From NCBI RefSeq assembly GCF_000518765.1, contig NZ_JAEF01000007.1, positions 219,616 through 283,615 on the forward strand: a DNA stretch of 64,000 nucleotides, read 5' to 3'. The notes beneath the pieces are model-generated. The model ran no database searches. It was not told the origin of the DNA and saw only the letters and a program-made list of their open reading frames with translations. Shown here piece by piece: positions 9,351-17,324 of this stretch (positions within the stretch are counted from its first letter, which is position 1; each line of letters begins with the position of its first letter). A program made the translations under genes and the position numbers. This DNA is from Ruminococcus flavefaciens ATCC 19208 (GTDB lineage: Bacteria; Bacillota; Clostridia; Oscillospirales; Ruminococcaceae).

Positions 9351-9578
9351 ATGGAACAGAGAGAAATGATCGATAGAGACACCTATAAGAAGATTAAGAA
9401 GATGAACCGAGAAGAGCTTACAAAGTTCATTCTTCAATATGGCGATGAACTGCTCGGAGAACAAGGCAAAACCATTGATCTCCCGGCTCTTGAGACAGAA
9501 CTCAGCAAGATCAAAGGTATCGGTGGTAAGCGCCTTGATGAGATAATGACTGTTGTCGAGAAATTTTTGGATGTGTAA
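9351..9578 (+). CDS. Small helix-hairpin-helix protein
   Basis: This 75-aa protein ends with a helix-hairpin-helix-like segment, KIKGIGGKRLDEI, a fold that commonly grips DNA backbone without sequence specificity. The preceding part (TKFILQYGDELLGEQGKT) is helical and charged. There is no signal peptide. A weak ribosome binding site and a second in-frame ATG at 9366 leave the exact start uncertain. A damaged second copy of the same gene lies at 13709-13906. It precedes an 82-aa gene by 4 bp. No named family is recognised beyond the HhH motif. Confidence 0.6.
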   Translation: MEQREMIDRDTYKKIKKMNREELTKFILQYGDELLGEQGKTIDLPALETELSKIKGIGGKRLDEIMTVVEKFLDV

Positions 9579-9582
9579 GATT

Positions 9583-9831
9583 ATGAAAAGACGAAAAAGA
9601 GAATTACTCCCTCAAACCGAACAGTTAAAGCACGATCCTATTGAAGATAATGAATATTTCCGTACTATTATAGACCGAGTAAGAATAGAAGCTGAATCTT
9701 TAGTAGAACCAGATATCAGGCTTGGTAGATCTTTGATTGTTGATATGGAGATAAAACGAATATTAAAGGAAAAACATAATATTGATTGGAAAACACCTGA
9801 AGAAATGAATCCTAATTGGGATTTGTTATAG
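9583..9831 (+). CDS. Small hypothetical protein
   Basis: This 82-aa, highly charged protein starts with a basic stretch (MKRRKRE) and contains a helical middle (around EYFRTIIDRVRIEAESLV). The ending IDWKTPEEMNPNWDLL resembles small cytoplasmic orphan proteins in Clostridia. ATG 9583 is chosen because it lies just 4 bp after the HhH gene stop; the longer reading from 9553 would start inside that gene at a non-ATG codon. No function can be assigned. Coupling to the HhH gene is the only contextual clue. Confidence 0.5.
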   Translation: MKRRKRELLPQTEQLKHDPIEDNEYFRTIIDRVRIEAESLVEPDIRLGRSLIVDMEIKRILKEKHNIDWKTPEEMNPNWDLL

Positions 9832-9894
9832 TTCATAGAACACTCAGTACGGCGATGAGTTGTTCGACAATCTTGAAAGACGAAGGAGGATTTT

Positions 9895-10131
9895 ATGAGT
9901 GATACAATCCGTAAAACTGTGTCTGAACAAACAATTCCCTGTATATGTGGGAAGGGAAAAATAATACACAGAAAAGTAGAAGTTTTTAATCCGAGCTCAA
10001 CGTGGGGAACATATGACGATGAGTATATAGTTAACTGTACCGATTGTAAAGAAAATGGCTACATCATTACTTTTGACCGTGAATCTCATGAACGGTTTCT
10101 TATGAAAAAAGTCATGAAGATTGATATATAA
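9895..10131 (+). CDS. Small protein with possible zinc-binding cysteines
   Basis: The 78-aa protein has two cysteine pairs, CIC near residue 16 and CTDC near residue 50, spaced like a compact zinc ribbon with aromatic and beta-prone residues between. A strong AGGAGG lies 6-7 bp before the ATG, so translation is likely. There is no membrane segment or signal peptide. It stands alone between the HhH gene pair and the SRAP gene. Function unknown; binding of nucleic acid or metal is only suggested by the cysteines. Confidence 0.6.
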   Translation: MSDTIRKTVSEQTIPCICGKGKIIHRKVEVFNPSSTWGTYDDEYIVNCTDCKENGYIITFDRESHERFLMKKVMKIDI

Positions 10132-10213
10132 TAATTCGGATTTACATTAGTAATTAACTTTGATGTTTTCTTTTTTATGATTACAGCCCCATCACGGGCG
10201 GTTTTATTTTATC

Positions 10214-10242
10214 TTGACTTTTCAAATCTTATATGATATACT
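10214..10242 (+). promoter_or_regulatory. Sigma-A-type promoter of the SRAP gene
   Basis: TTGACT at 10214-10219 and TATACT at 10237-10242 with exact 17-bp spacing, ending 43 bp before the ATG at 10286. Confidence 0.75.
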
Positions 10243-10285
10243 AATAGTAGAACATATATTCTGTTTACGCTTTGAGGTGAGTTAC

Positions 10286-10972
10286 ATGTGTATGTCTCTG
10301 AGAATAGAACCAAAGGAAATGGCTGAGGTACTCATAAAAGTACGAAAAATGGCTTTAGCTCAGGAGATGTCGGTTAAGCTCGGTAAGAGCCTATCCATGT
10401 CAGGAGACTTGTATCCATCAGATATAGCACCTGTTCTCGCACCGAACAAACATGGGAAAATGGCTATATTTCCTATGGCATGGGGATTTACACATAGATC
10501 TACTCCAAAGCCTCTTGCAAACTGCCGCATCGAGACTGCTGACAGCAAGCCTTTGTGGCGGGACTCCTGGTACAGGAGAAGGTGTGTTATCCCTGCTTCG
10601 TGGTATTATGAGTGGGGATATCCTGTATATGAGGACGATAGCCGTAACATGATTGAGCATCGCAATACTAAGAAGGTCAAATTCGCCATACAGACCGAAG
10701 GCTCAGACATTACATATATCGCAGGACTTTATCGTTATGAGGATCATGACGATATGCAGGTGCCCAGGTTCTCTATTCTTACACGAGAAGCAGCAGGTCC
10801 TGTCCGGGATATCCATGACCGTATGCCACTTATACTGGATAAAGATAAACTGATAGACTGGATACGACCTAACGGAGATCCAAGTGCCTTAGTTGAAAAA
10901 TCACTGTCAAATATGATATTTGAGAGAGCTATTGAGTATCCACGTTTTCCGCCTGAGACCATCATAGCATAA
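10286..10972 (+). CDS. SOS response-associated peptidase / abasic-site DNA-protein crosslinker (SRAP, YedK-like)
   Basis: SRAP proteins use the Cys left at the N-terminus after Met removal to form a thiazolidine crosslink with abasic sites in single-stranded DNA. ATG 10286 is chosen because it places Cys directly at position 2; a longer reading from 10214 starts inside the promoter. Other family marks are MAWGF, NCRIETADSKP, the active-site Glu in SWYYEW, and the His in IHDRMPLIL. The motif after Cys2 is MSL where many members have GRF, so this is a divergent branch. Length (228 aa) is normal. It acts on DNA in the cytoplasm and has its own promoter. Confidence 0.9.
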   Translation: MCMSLRIEPKEMAEVLIKVRKMALAQEMSVKLGKSLSMSGDLYPSDIAPVLAPNKHGKMAIFPMAWGFTHRSTPKPLANCRIETADSKPLWRDSWYRRRCVIPASWYYEWGYPVYEDDSRNMIEHRNTKKVKFAIQTEGSDITYIAGLYRYEDHDDMQVPRFSILTREAAGPVRDIHDRMPLILDKDKLIDWIRPNGDPSALVEKSLSNMIFERAIEYPRFPPETIIA

Positions 10973-11210
10973 GATTAACAATATGAATTTGATAAAAAGT
11001 AATGTATATTGTATATCACACAATAAAATCTGATTGATATTTTGTACAATGAGGGGGGCGGCTTCTTGTAACAAATAACAAAAGCTTTGAATATTGGCGA
11101 TAATTAACAAAATATAGCATATTATGTTGAACCTCCGTGATATAATTTAATTGATACAACAGAGTATCATTATACAACAAACAGTAGTTTTGAAAACAAG
11201 GGGGATTATT

Positions 11211-13616
11211 ATGAATATTAAGAAAACATTATCGATAATAATTGCGTTTATGATCTCATTTGTCGCTATACAGCCAATAAATAATTATTCAAATTATATG
11301 TCTGCTTCAGCTGAAGAAACAGTAAGTCCCACAAGCGTAACTGATGGAGTACTTAAATATTATATTTATTCAGATCATGCGGTATTGTATAGTTGCAACA
11401 AAGATGTAGAGGGTGAAATAATAATACCTAAAACTATGAAAAATGTTCCTGTTACTCATATAGATAAAGAAACTTTTATAAGGTGTTACAAGCTTTCATC
11501 AATAACAATACCGAATAGTGTTACAAGTATTGGCGAAAAAGCGTTTTTCGGCTGTCGGAATCTTAGATTAATAACACTTCCAGACAGCATTAAAAGTATT
11601 GGCGTTAACTCGTTTTCAAATACCGGTCTAAGGTCTATAGTAATTCCAGACAGCGTTACAAGTATCCAAGGTGGCACGTTTTTTTCCTGTTTGAATCTTC
11701 AATCAATAACAATATCGAATAGTGTTACAAGTATTGGCGACAAAGCATTTGGCTACTGTAGTGCTCTTACATCAATAACAATTCCGAGTAGCGTTACAAG
11801 TATTGGCAGCGGTGCTTTTGTAGGCTGTTCCGATCTTAAATCAATAATAATCCCAGATGGCGTTACAAGCATTGGTAGCGGTGCTTTTGATAGTTGTTCA
11901 TCTCTTGAATCAATAACAATATCGGACAGCGTTACGAGTATTGGCGACAATATGTTCTGCGGCTGTTATGGCCTTGAGACAATAACACTTTCTAACAGCA
12001 TTAAAAGTATTGGCAGTAACACATTTAAATGGTGTGAAAATCTTAAATCAATAACAATACCGAACAGCGTTTCAAGTATTGGTAGCAACGCGTTTGAACG
12101 GTGTCGAAGTCTTACATCAATAACAATACCAAACAACGTTACAAGTATTGGCAACAATGCATTTAGAGAGTGTACCGGTGTTACATCAATAACAATTGAA
12201 GACGGTGTTACAAATATAGGCAAAGAGGCATTTTACCAATGTTCTGCTCTTGCATCAATAACAATACCGAACAGCATTACAAGTATTGGAGAAAATGCGT
12301 TTGCACTGTGTTCCAGTCTTAAATCAATAACAATACCCAATGGCATGACAAGTATCGGCGAAAAAGCGTTTGCACTGTGTTCCTTTACATCAGTAACAAT
12401 ACCCGAAAGCGTCACAATTATTAGCAACGAAGCGTTTTTAGGCTGTCAAAGTCTTAAATCAATAACAATACCGAATAGTGTTACAAGTATTGGCGATAAT
12501 GCGTTTAACGATTGTTCCAGTCTTACACAAGTAACAATCCCTGACAGCGTTACAAGTATTGGCAACGGTGCGTTTGGGGGGTGTATTAGTCTTACATCAA
12601 TAATAATAATGAATAAGGATTGCGATATATCTGTTTCACCGCCAACGATTTATAATAAATATATAGTAATTAATAATAATATAAAATATGAGTTTTCAGG
12701 AACTATTTATGGACACAAAGGCTCTACAGCAGAACAATATGCACTATCTTACGATTATAAATTTGAAGAGTTACCTGGGACAACCACAACATCAAACACT
12801 TCTACTACAACCTCAACAACAACTACCACCACAATCACAACTACTACAAAATCTGCTGAAGAAGAAGCTATAGCATGGATATCTAAAAATTGTACCTACG
12901 AAAAATACAGTGACCATGTAGAGATTGTAAGCTGTAATAATAAAGGCGTTACAGAAGGTGTAATTCCTACTAAAATTGAAGGACTACCAGTAATAAGTAT
13001 CGGCAACAACGCATTTTATGGCTGTTTCAAGCTTGCATCATTAACAATACCGAACAGCGTTACAAGTATCGGCGGCGGTGCTTTTGAAGGCTGTTCCGAT
13101 CTTAAATCAATAATAATCCCAGACAGCGTTACAAGCATCGGCAGTAGATCATTTAGAGATTGTAACAGTCTTATGTCAATAACAATATTGAATCCAGATT
13201 GCAAAATAGAGGACTATTCATCTACTATTTGTAATGGCTTTGATGATATATCTAAATCTTTCTATTTTGACGGTACAATTTACGGATATGAAGGTTCAAC
13301 TGCTCAGGTATATGCTGAGAAATATGGTTATAGTTTTGAACCTGTTAAGAGTGAACCCAAATATCCTCTGGGCGATATAAACAACGATGGTCAGGTCAAT
13401 GCAGTAGATGCTTCTTCAATTCTTGCTTACTACGCAAAGGTGTCCACTAATAAAGACGGAGGTTTATATGAAGCTCAGAAGTTAGCAGCTGATGTTGATA
13501 ACGATGGTCAGGTCAATGCAGTAGATGCTTCGAATATCCTTGCGTACTATGCTTATGTTTCAACTACAAAAGAAGATGTAATCTCCTTGGAAGCATATAT
13601 GAAAAAAGGCAAATAG
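11211..13616 (+). CDS. Secreted BspA-type leucine-rich repeat protein with C-terminal dockerin
   Basis: The 801-aa protein starts with a signal peptide (MNIKKTLSIIIAFMISF, cleavage near ASA). More than fifteen tandem ~23-residue LRR_5 (BspA/TpLRR) repeats follow, each built on SITIPNSVTSIG-x-x-AF-x-x-C. A threonine-rich linker (about residues 525-550) leads to a further small LRR block. A type I dockerin ends the protein: two Ca-binding repeats, each D-x-N-x-D-G-Q-V-N-A-V-D-A-S, with LAYYA after each. The dockerin would plug it into a cohesin scaffold on the cell surface; LRRs of this type bind proteins or surfaces. ATG 11211 follows GGGGGAT; the upstream 20 codons of the longer frame lack a signal. 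Repeat-rich DNA may recombine. Confidence 0.93.
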   Translation: MNIKKTLSIIIAFMISFVAIQPINNYSNYMSASAEETVSPTSVTDGVLKYYIYSDHAVLYSCNKDVEGEIIIPKTMKNVPVTHIDKETFIRCYKLSSITIPNSVTSIGEKAFFGCRNLRLITLPDSIKSIGVNSFSNTGLRSIVIPDSVTSIQGGTFFSCLNLQSITISNSVTSIGDKAFGYCSALTSITIPSSVTSIGSGAFVGCSDLKSIIIPDGVTSIGSGAFDSCSSLESITISDSVTSIGDNMFCGCYGLETITLSNSIKSIGSNTFKWCENLKSITIPNSVSSIGSNAFERCRSLTSITIPNNVTSIGNNAFRECTGVTSITIEDGVTNIGKEAFYQCSALASITIPNSITSIGENAFALCSSLKSITIPNGMTSIGEKAFALCSFTSVTIPESVTIISNEAFLGCQSLKSITIPNSVTSIGDNAFNDCSSLTQVTIPDSVTSIGNGAFGGCISLTSIIIMNKDCDISVSPPTIYNKYIVINNNIKYEFSGTIYGHKGSTAEQYALSYDYKFEELPGTTTTSNTSTTTSTTTTTTITTTTKSAEEEAIAWISKNCTYEKYSDHVEIVSCNNKGVTEGVIPTKIEGLPVISIGNNAFYGCFKLASLTIPNSVTSIGGGAFEGCSDLKSIIIPDSVTSIGSRSFRDCNSLMSITILNPDCKIEDYSSTICNGFDDISKSFYFDGTIYGYEGSTAQVYAEKYGYSFEPVKSEPKYPLGDINNDGQVNAVDASSILAYYAKVSTNKDGGLYEAQKLAADVDNDGQVNAVDASNILAYYAYVSTTKEDVISLEAYMKKGK

Positions 13617-13627
13617 ATATAATAATG

Positions 13628-13655
13628 AGTCGGGCTTATGCCCGACTTATTATTG
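13628..13655 (+). terminator. Terminator after the LRR-dockerin gene
   Basis: Hairpin AGTCGGGC / GCCCGACT with a four-base loop, 11 bp after the stop codon, then a T-rich stretch. Confidence 0.7.
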
Positions 13656-13708
13656 TAATTTGGCTGGTTTTGATATGTGATTACGGTTCTTACGCTAAAC
13701 TGTTCATT

Positions 13709-13906
13709 ATGATTGGTCAAAAGGCATCTCTTGATAAAATCAATGTTATAAAGTGTATCACCACATATGGGGATCAGTTACTCGGAGAACAAGGGAAAAC
13801 AATTGATCTTCCTGCTCTTGAGACGGAACTGAGCAAGATCAAAGGTATTGGTGGTAAGCGCCTTGAGTAGATAATGGTTGTTATAGAGAAATTCTTAGAA
13901 GAATAG
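13709..13906 (+). pseudogene. Broken second copy of the small HhH gene
   Basis: The frame matches the gene at 9351-9578 over its C-terminal two thirds, sharing LLGEQGKTIDLPALE and KIKGIGGKRL. An in-frame TAG at 13868-13870 replaces the Asp-Glu codons; beyond it the frame continues (IMVVIEKFLEE) to a second stop at 13904. The N-terminal third does not match. It is a pseudogene or a shortened paralogue. Confidence 0.7.
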
Positions 13907-13924
13907 CTATATCCAAGTCTTATG

Positions 13925-13947
13925 GGACGGCTTTACGCCGTCCTTTT
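13925..13947 (+). terminator. Hairpin terminator after the HhH relic
   Basis: Stem GGACGGC / GCCGTCC with a five-base loop, followed by TTTT. Confidence 0.6.
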
Positions 13948-13959
13948 ACAATCATCTTA

Positions 13960-14061
13960 TTATATTCCGACCTGCATTAAATATGTAAGCTCTATTTTAT
14001 GCTCCATCGCTCTCATACTGTTTCGGGTAAATTTCCATTGTTGTTCCGGACACATCATATT
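13960..14061 (-). pseudogene. C-terminal relic of an alpha/beta-type small acid-soluble spore protein
   Basis: Read on the minus strand, this stretch gives NMMCPEQQWKFTRNSMRAM and ends LTYLMQVGI before a stop. The spore protein at 40366-40635 has NMMCPEQQWEFWRNSVRSM and ends YTYYMQVGI. The homology breaks off at the Asn before MMCPEQQ, so the DNA-binding core is missing. It is a truncated duplicate with no start region. Confidence 0.7.
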
Positions 14062-14088
14062 ACTAATATGCCACACTTTTAAATTATA

Positions 14089-14118
14089 TAGCTCTCACAA
14101 ATTAATTTGTGAGAGCTA
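14089..14118. repeat. Perfect 30-bp palindrome
   Basis: Two 15-bp arms (TAGCTCTCACAAATT and its complement) meet without a loop. It may be a bidirectional terminator or a protein-binding site. It lies between the spore-protein relic and the direct repeat at 14122. Confidence 0.7.
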
Positions 14119-14121
14119 ATA

Positions 14122-14205
14122 TTTTCCTACAGTTTTAAGATTTTTTCTGCAAAGACAATATCCGTAAATTCAGCTTTTGTCCTCGAAAAATAGGTACAAA
14201 ACAGG
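14122..14205. repeat. Imperfect ~80-bp direct repeat, copy A
   Basis: It matches 20462-20545 in the same orientation. Shared blocks include TTTTCCTACAGTT, TTTTTTCTGCAAAG, TCCTCGAAA and ATAGG at constant spacing, roughly three quarters identical by eye. The two copies bracket the metallopeptidase/regulator region. No coding frame explains the conservation. Confidence 0.65.
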
Positions 14206-14318
14206 ATCCTACTCCTGTTTCATTCACTTTAGTTTCTTAGCTTAATGACATTAGCAGCAAGGCCTCTTTCCTTTATTTATTGACAAAAGGAATGATAGTT
14301 TACATGAGAATATATATT

Positions 14319-17075
14319 TCAGACAGTATATGTTCCGCCAACCGGAAAGCTTTTGTCTTTGCCAAGGAGATAATTCTGCAACAGAACAAGGTCTGCGATA
14401 CCAATCTCCTTGTCACCGTTCACATCAGCTGCTGCAAGCATATTTTTACCGCTGATGGTGTTTTTGTCAATAATTGCCTTTTTCATGAGTACGAAATCAA
14501 ACACATCTACGCTGCCGTCACTGTTGAGATCACCGACATAACCGGAAGTTGTCACATCCTGTATGTCTTCCTTTTCGGTGTAGTAATAATCAGCCTCGGG
14601 GACGTCCTTGTTATATACACGGAAATAGTCCATAGAGCCGTTCATACCTGCGCCAATGAGATAAACATCATTCGTGCCGATAACATCAATCGACTCAGCA
14701 GAAAATTCTGCGGTTTCGGTTTTCAACTCATTGCCGTTATCGATCTTAAGAGTCGCCTTTCCGTCCGAAATAAGAACGCTGACAGTTATCCACTCTCCGA
14801 GTTTATATGCTTCATTGACCTTCACGCACTGATCTACGCCATAAAGTGCAACAGAGCCGTTTTCAGCTACAAGTGTTATTCCCTTATCCTCTGAGCCGAA
14901 ACGGAAAAGTTCGCTCCTACTTTTGCTCCGAAGAAGGACAGCTGTCTGATATTCTGCAGTGTGAAGTGCAGTATAGGAACTGTCTGCAAGCAGATACTGC
15001 TCATCCGAACCCTCAAAGGTAAGCACTCCCTTGCCGGAGGTCATAGCCTTGCTCCATACCGGACTACCAATAGAAATACCGAATGTTGAGGTATACTCAT
15101 CTGCTGCAATGTCAGTGCTGTCGGCAGCAAATTCCAGAGCCGCCATCTGGCCGTCAGTATAGGGGCGGTTCTGTGCATATTCATCGTAGCTCGTCCAGCC
15201 ATACATGGAACCCTTTTGTATCGTTCTGCCGGAGTCATCATAGTAATCGCCGTCAGGCATTGCCTGCCCTGTTGCAGAGCCATTGCTCAGACAATATGCA
15301 ACTCCCTTGACAGTCGCATTCCCGCTGACCGTGTACGTGTTAAAAACAAGACCACTTTCCAGAACTCTTGCATTGTCGGAGATGACTGCCGATCCCATTA
15401 CACCGGCATTATCAGCTATTATAGCATTATCCTTAACAACTGCATTTTCTGCTACAACAGCGTGTCCTTTCACGACAGCATTGCCTGAGATCTTTGCATT
15501 TCCGCTGACTACAGCATAGCCGTCAATTATTGCATTGCCACTGACGGTTGAATATCCAAGCACCTTTGCATCAGCACCAACGTAAACAGATGGCTCGACC
15601 TTAGCTGTTGAAGCAACGAATCCTCCTCCGTTCGGATGACGCGAACCGTGTACAGCTGCAGCATCGTTCTGAGTCTGCTTTATGCCTGCACCCGTGATAA
15701 TTGCTCCCCATGGATATCGTGTCTTGCTAAGAAACGGTGCATGAGCTTCATCAAATTCACCTGTTCCATACGCCCACGGAACACCTGTCTGCTGCCAGAC
15801 TGAAATGTCAGGTGTAGCTGTGACGGTTAGATACGCCGCAGAGTCATTGCTGCCGAAATCCATATTCATAGTCTCTCCAGCTTTGAAAAGCTCAGAATAG
15901 CGTGTGGTACCGTCCTTCTGTTCAACTGCGATACAAGCCCGCCAGTCTGCGCCATTGGTCTTTGTCAGTCCTTCAAGAGTGACGGAAATACTGCTGCCCG
16001 TAACCTCGAGCGGTACGATGTTCACGCCGAACTGCTGAGGTGCACGTTCGGTCGGAACGGTATAATAGTCCTCCATGCCTGTGGTATTTTCAAGGATAGT
16101 AAATATCTCGCCCCAGTTCCACTCGCCTCGTGCAAGAAGCTCGTTCTGACGTGACTGATAGTCCTTCTTGTGAGCAAGGTCAAGTGTTGCAAGTCTCTTT
16201 GCATAATGACCGAGGGTGTCTTTCATATCTGCACCTGATATACGCTCTATCTCTATGTATGGATATTCATCACGCTTACCCTGCTGCATAAGGTCTCTGA
16301 CGAAGCTGCTGCCATAGCCGGGAAGATCATCCGGGTTTTCGGTAATGTACTGCAAAAATGCCCATGAAGCGTAATTATCACGGCCAAGTATCGGCGTGAA
16401 GCAAAGATTCTTCATATAGGTCTCAAAGTAATCGGTTATGCCGTTCACATTCCCCCACTGACTACTGTAGTAATCGGAATAGAGAAACTGCTCACGATAC
16501 CAGTTGGCAATTGCCTCCCACCACGAAGATACGTATTTATTTTCGTTCCAGCCGAGTTGATGAGCTGTTACGACATGGCCGAACTCATGTGGGAGCACCC
16601 ATGAAGGATTAGGAGAGTTCTGCATAGCACCCACGCAGCAGAACATGAAAGCATAACCCTGATTGTCATATCCCATATAAGCCCAGTCATCCGGGAATGG
16701 CTTAAGGCCGGTACCGGATATGTAGAAATTGACCTTGTATCTGTTTCCGTCACGGAGAGCCAGATTTACCGACTGTGTAGGAGCTTCCATGGAAAGGTCG
16801 TTCATATAGACGTCCCAGCAGGCTTCAAGGTTTTTAGCATTTTCCTTGAGAAACTGTGTGGTTATCTTCGCTGAATCAGCTCCGTTTTTGCCCCAGATGA
16901 ACTGGAAATGTTCTGATTCCCAGCGATTGACATCTTCGTTTGCACACCATATATCCCGCGTCATCAGAGCATCAGCTGCTCCGGCAGTTTCAATGCAAGC
17001 TGATAATGGTACTGTGCTTAATGAAAGCGCCGCCGCCAATACGGTCGCTGCTGTTTTTCTTGCTGATCTGAACAT
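14319..17075 (-). CDS. Secreted DUF6055-like metallopeptidase with beta-helix, LamG-like domain and dockerin
   Basis: The 918-aa protein begins with a signal peptide; LSAC at residues 24-27 could also be a lipobox. The first ~400 residues form a zinc metallopeptidase-like module with HEFGH (H163, E164, H167) and a downstream WWEAIANWYREQF offering a third ligand, as in DUF6055/Svx-type proteins. About residues 505-610 are hexapeptide-like repeats (VSGNA, VVKGH, VIADN) forming a left-handed beta-helix. A concanavalin/LamG-like domain follows, then a C-terminal type I dockerin (GDLNSDGSVDVFD and ADVNGDKEIGIAD). GGAGGGA before ATG 17075 sets the start. It is divergent from the regulator at 17325, its probable controller. 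The substrate is unknown; plant or host glycoprotein is inference. Confidence 0.88.
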   Translation of the reverse strand: MFRSARKTAATVLAAALSLSTVPLSACIETAGAADALMTRDIWCANEDVNRWESEHFQFIWGKNGADSAKITTQFLKENAKNLEACWDVYMNDLSMEAPTQSVNLALRDGNRYKVNFYISGTGLKPFPDDWAYMGYDNQGYAFMFCCVGAMQNSPNPSWVLPHEFGHVVTAHQLGWNENKYVSSWWEAIANWYREQFLYSDYYSSQWGNVNGITDYFETYMKNLCFTPILGRDNYASWAFLQYITENPDDLPGYGSSFVRDLMQQGKRDEYPYIEIERISGADMKDTLGHYAKRLATLDLAHKKDYQSRQNELLARGEWNWGEIFTILENTTGMEDYYTVPTERAPQQFGVNIVPLEVTGSSISVTLEGLTKTNGADWRACIAVEQKDGTTRYSELFKAGETMNMDFGSNDSAAYLTVTATPDISVWQQTGVPWAYGTGEFDEAHAPFLSKTRYPWGAIITGAGIKQTQNDAAAVHGSRHPNGGGFVASTAKVEPSVYVGADAKVLGYSTVSGNAIIDGYAVVSGNAKISGNAVVKGHAVVAENAVVKDNAIIADNAGVMGSAVISDNARVLESGLVFNTYTVSGNATVKGVAYCLSNGSATGQAMPDGDYYDDSGRTIQKGSMYGWTSYDEYAQNRPYTDGQMAALEFAADSTDIAADEYTSTFGISIGSPVWSKAMTSGKGVLTFEGSDEQYLLADSSYTALHTAEYQTAVLLRSKSRSELFRFGSEDKGITLVAENGSVALYGVDQCVKVNEAYKLGEWITVSVLISDGKATLKIDNGNELKTETAEFSAESIDVIGTNDVYLIGAGMNGSMDYFRVYNKDVPEADYYYTEKEDIQDVTTSGYVGDLNSDGSVDVFDFVLMKKAIIDKNTISGKNMLAAADVNGDKEIGIADLVLLQNYLLGKDKSFPVGGTYTV

Positions 17076-17202
17076 CAATGATCCCTCCGTTAGTATTACG
17101 GTATGCCTATTACCGTTTTTCCTCATGTCGGCAAGGGAGAAGGTGCCTGAAGATCCGATACTCCGCTCCCTGCACACTGCATATGCTTTTCCTGTCACTT
17201 AT

Positions 17203-17231
17203 ATGATAGCATGACATTTTTATCTTTTCAA
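17203..17231 (-). promoter_or_regulatory. Promoter of the metallopeptidase gene
   Basis: On the minus strand TTGAAA and TATCAT are spaced 17 bp. The predicted ~120-nt leader contains a perfect ACGGTA / TACCGT hairpin just before the ribosome binding site. Confidence 0.6.
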
Positions 17232-17273
17232 TAACATTTTAAACACTCCGACTGACATAATACAGAATCCTTG

Positions 17274-17303
17274 TTGACAGAAAGCAGCATCGTAATGTAT
17301 AAT
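17274..17303 (+). promoter_or_regulatory. Promoter of the LacI/AraC-type regulator
   Basis: Consensus TTGACA at 17274 and TATAAT at 17298, 18-bp spacing, 22 bp before the start codon. Only ~40 bp separates it from the divergent promoter, so the regulator may control both. Confidence 0.75.
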
Positions 17304-17324
17304 AAATGAAAAGGAGGCGGTATC

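Noticed and set aside
11486..12427. Series of open frames on the strand opposite the LRR gene
   Set aside because: They are the mirror of the 69-bp periodic repeat codons, have no ribosome binding sites and no independent homology.
13868..13870. In-frame TAG as possible recoding or stop reassignment
   Set aside because: Other genes in the window use normal stops, and the copy also lacks its N-terminal part; simple decay explains it.
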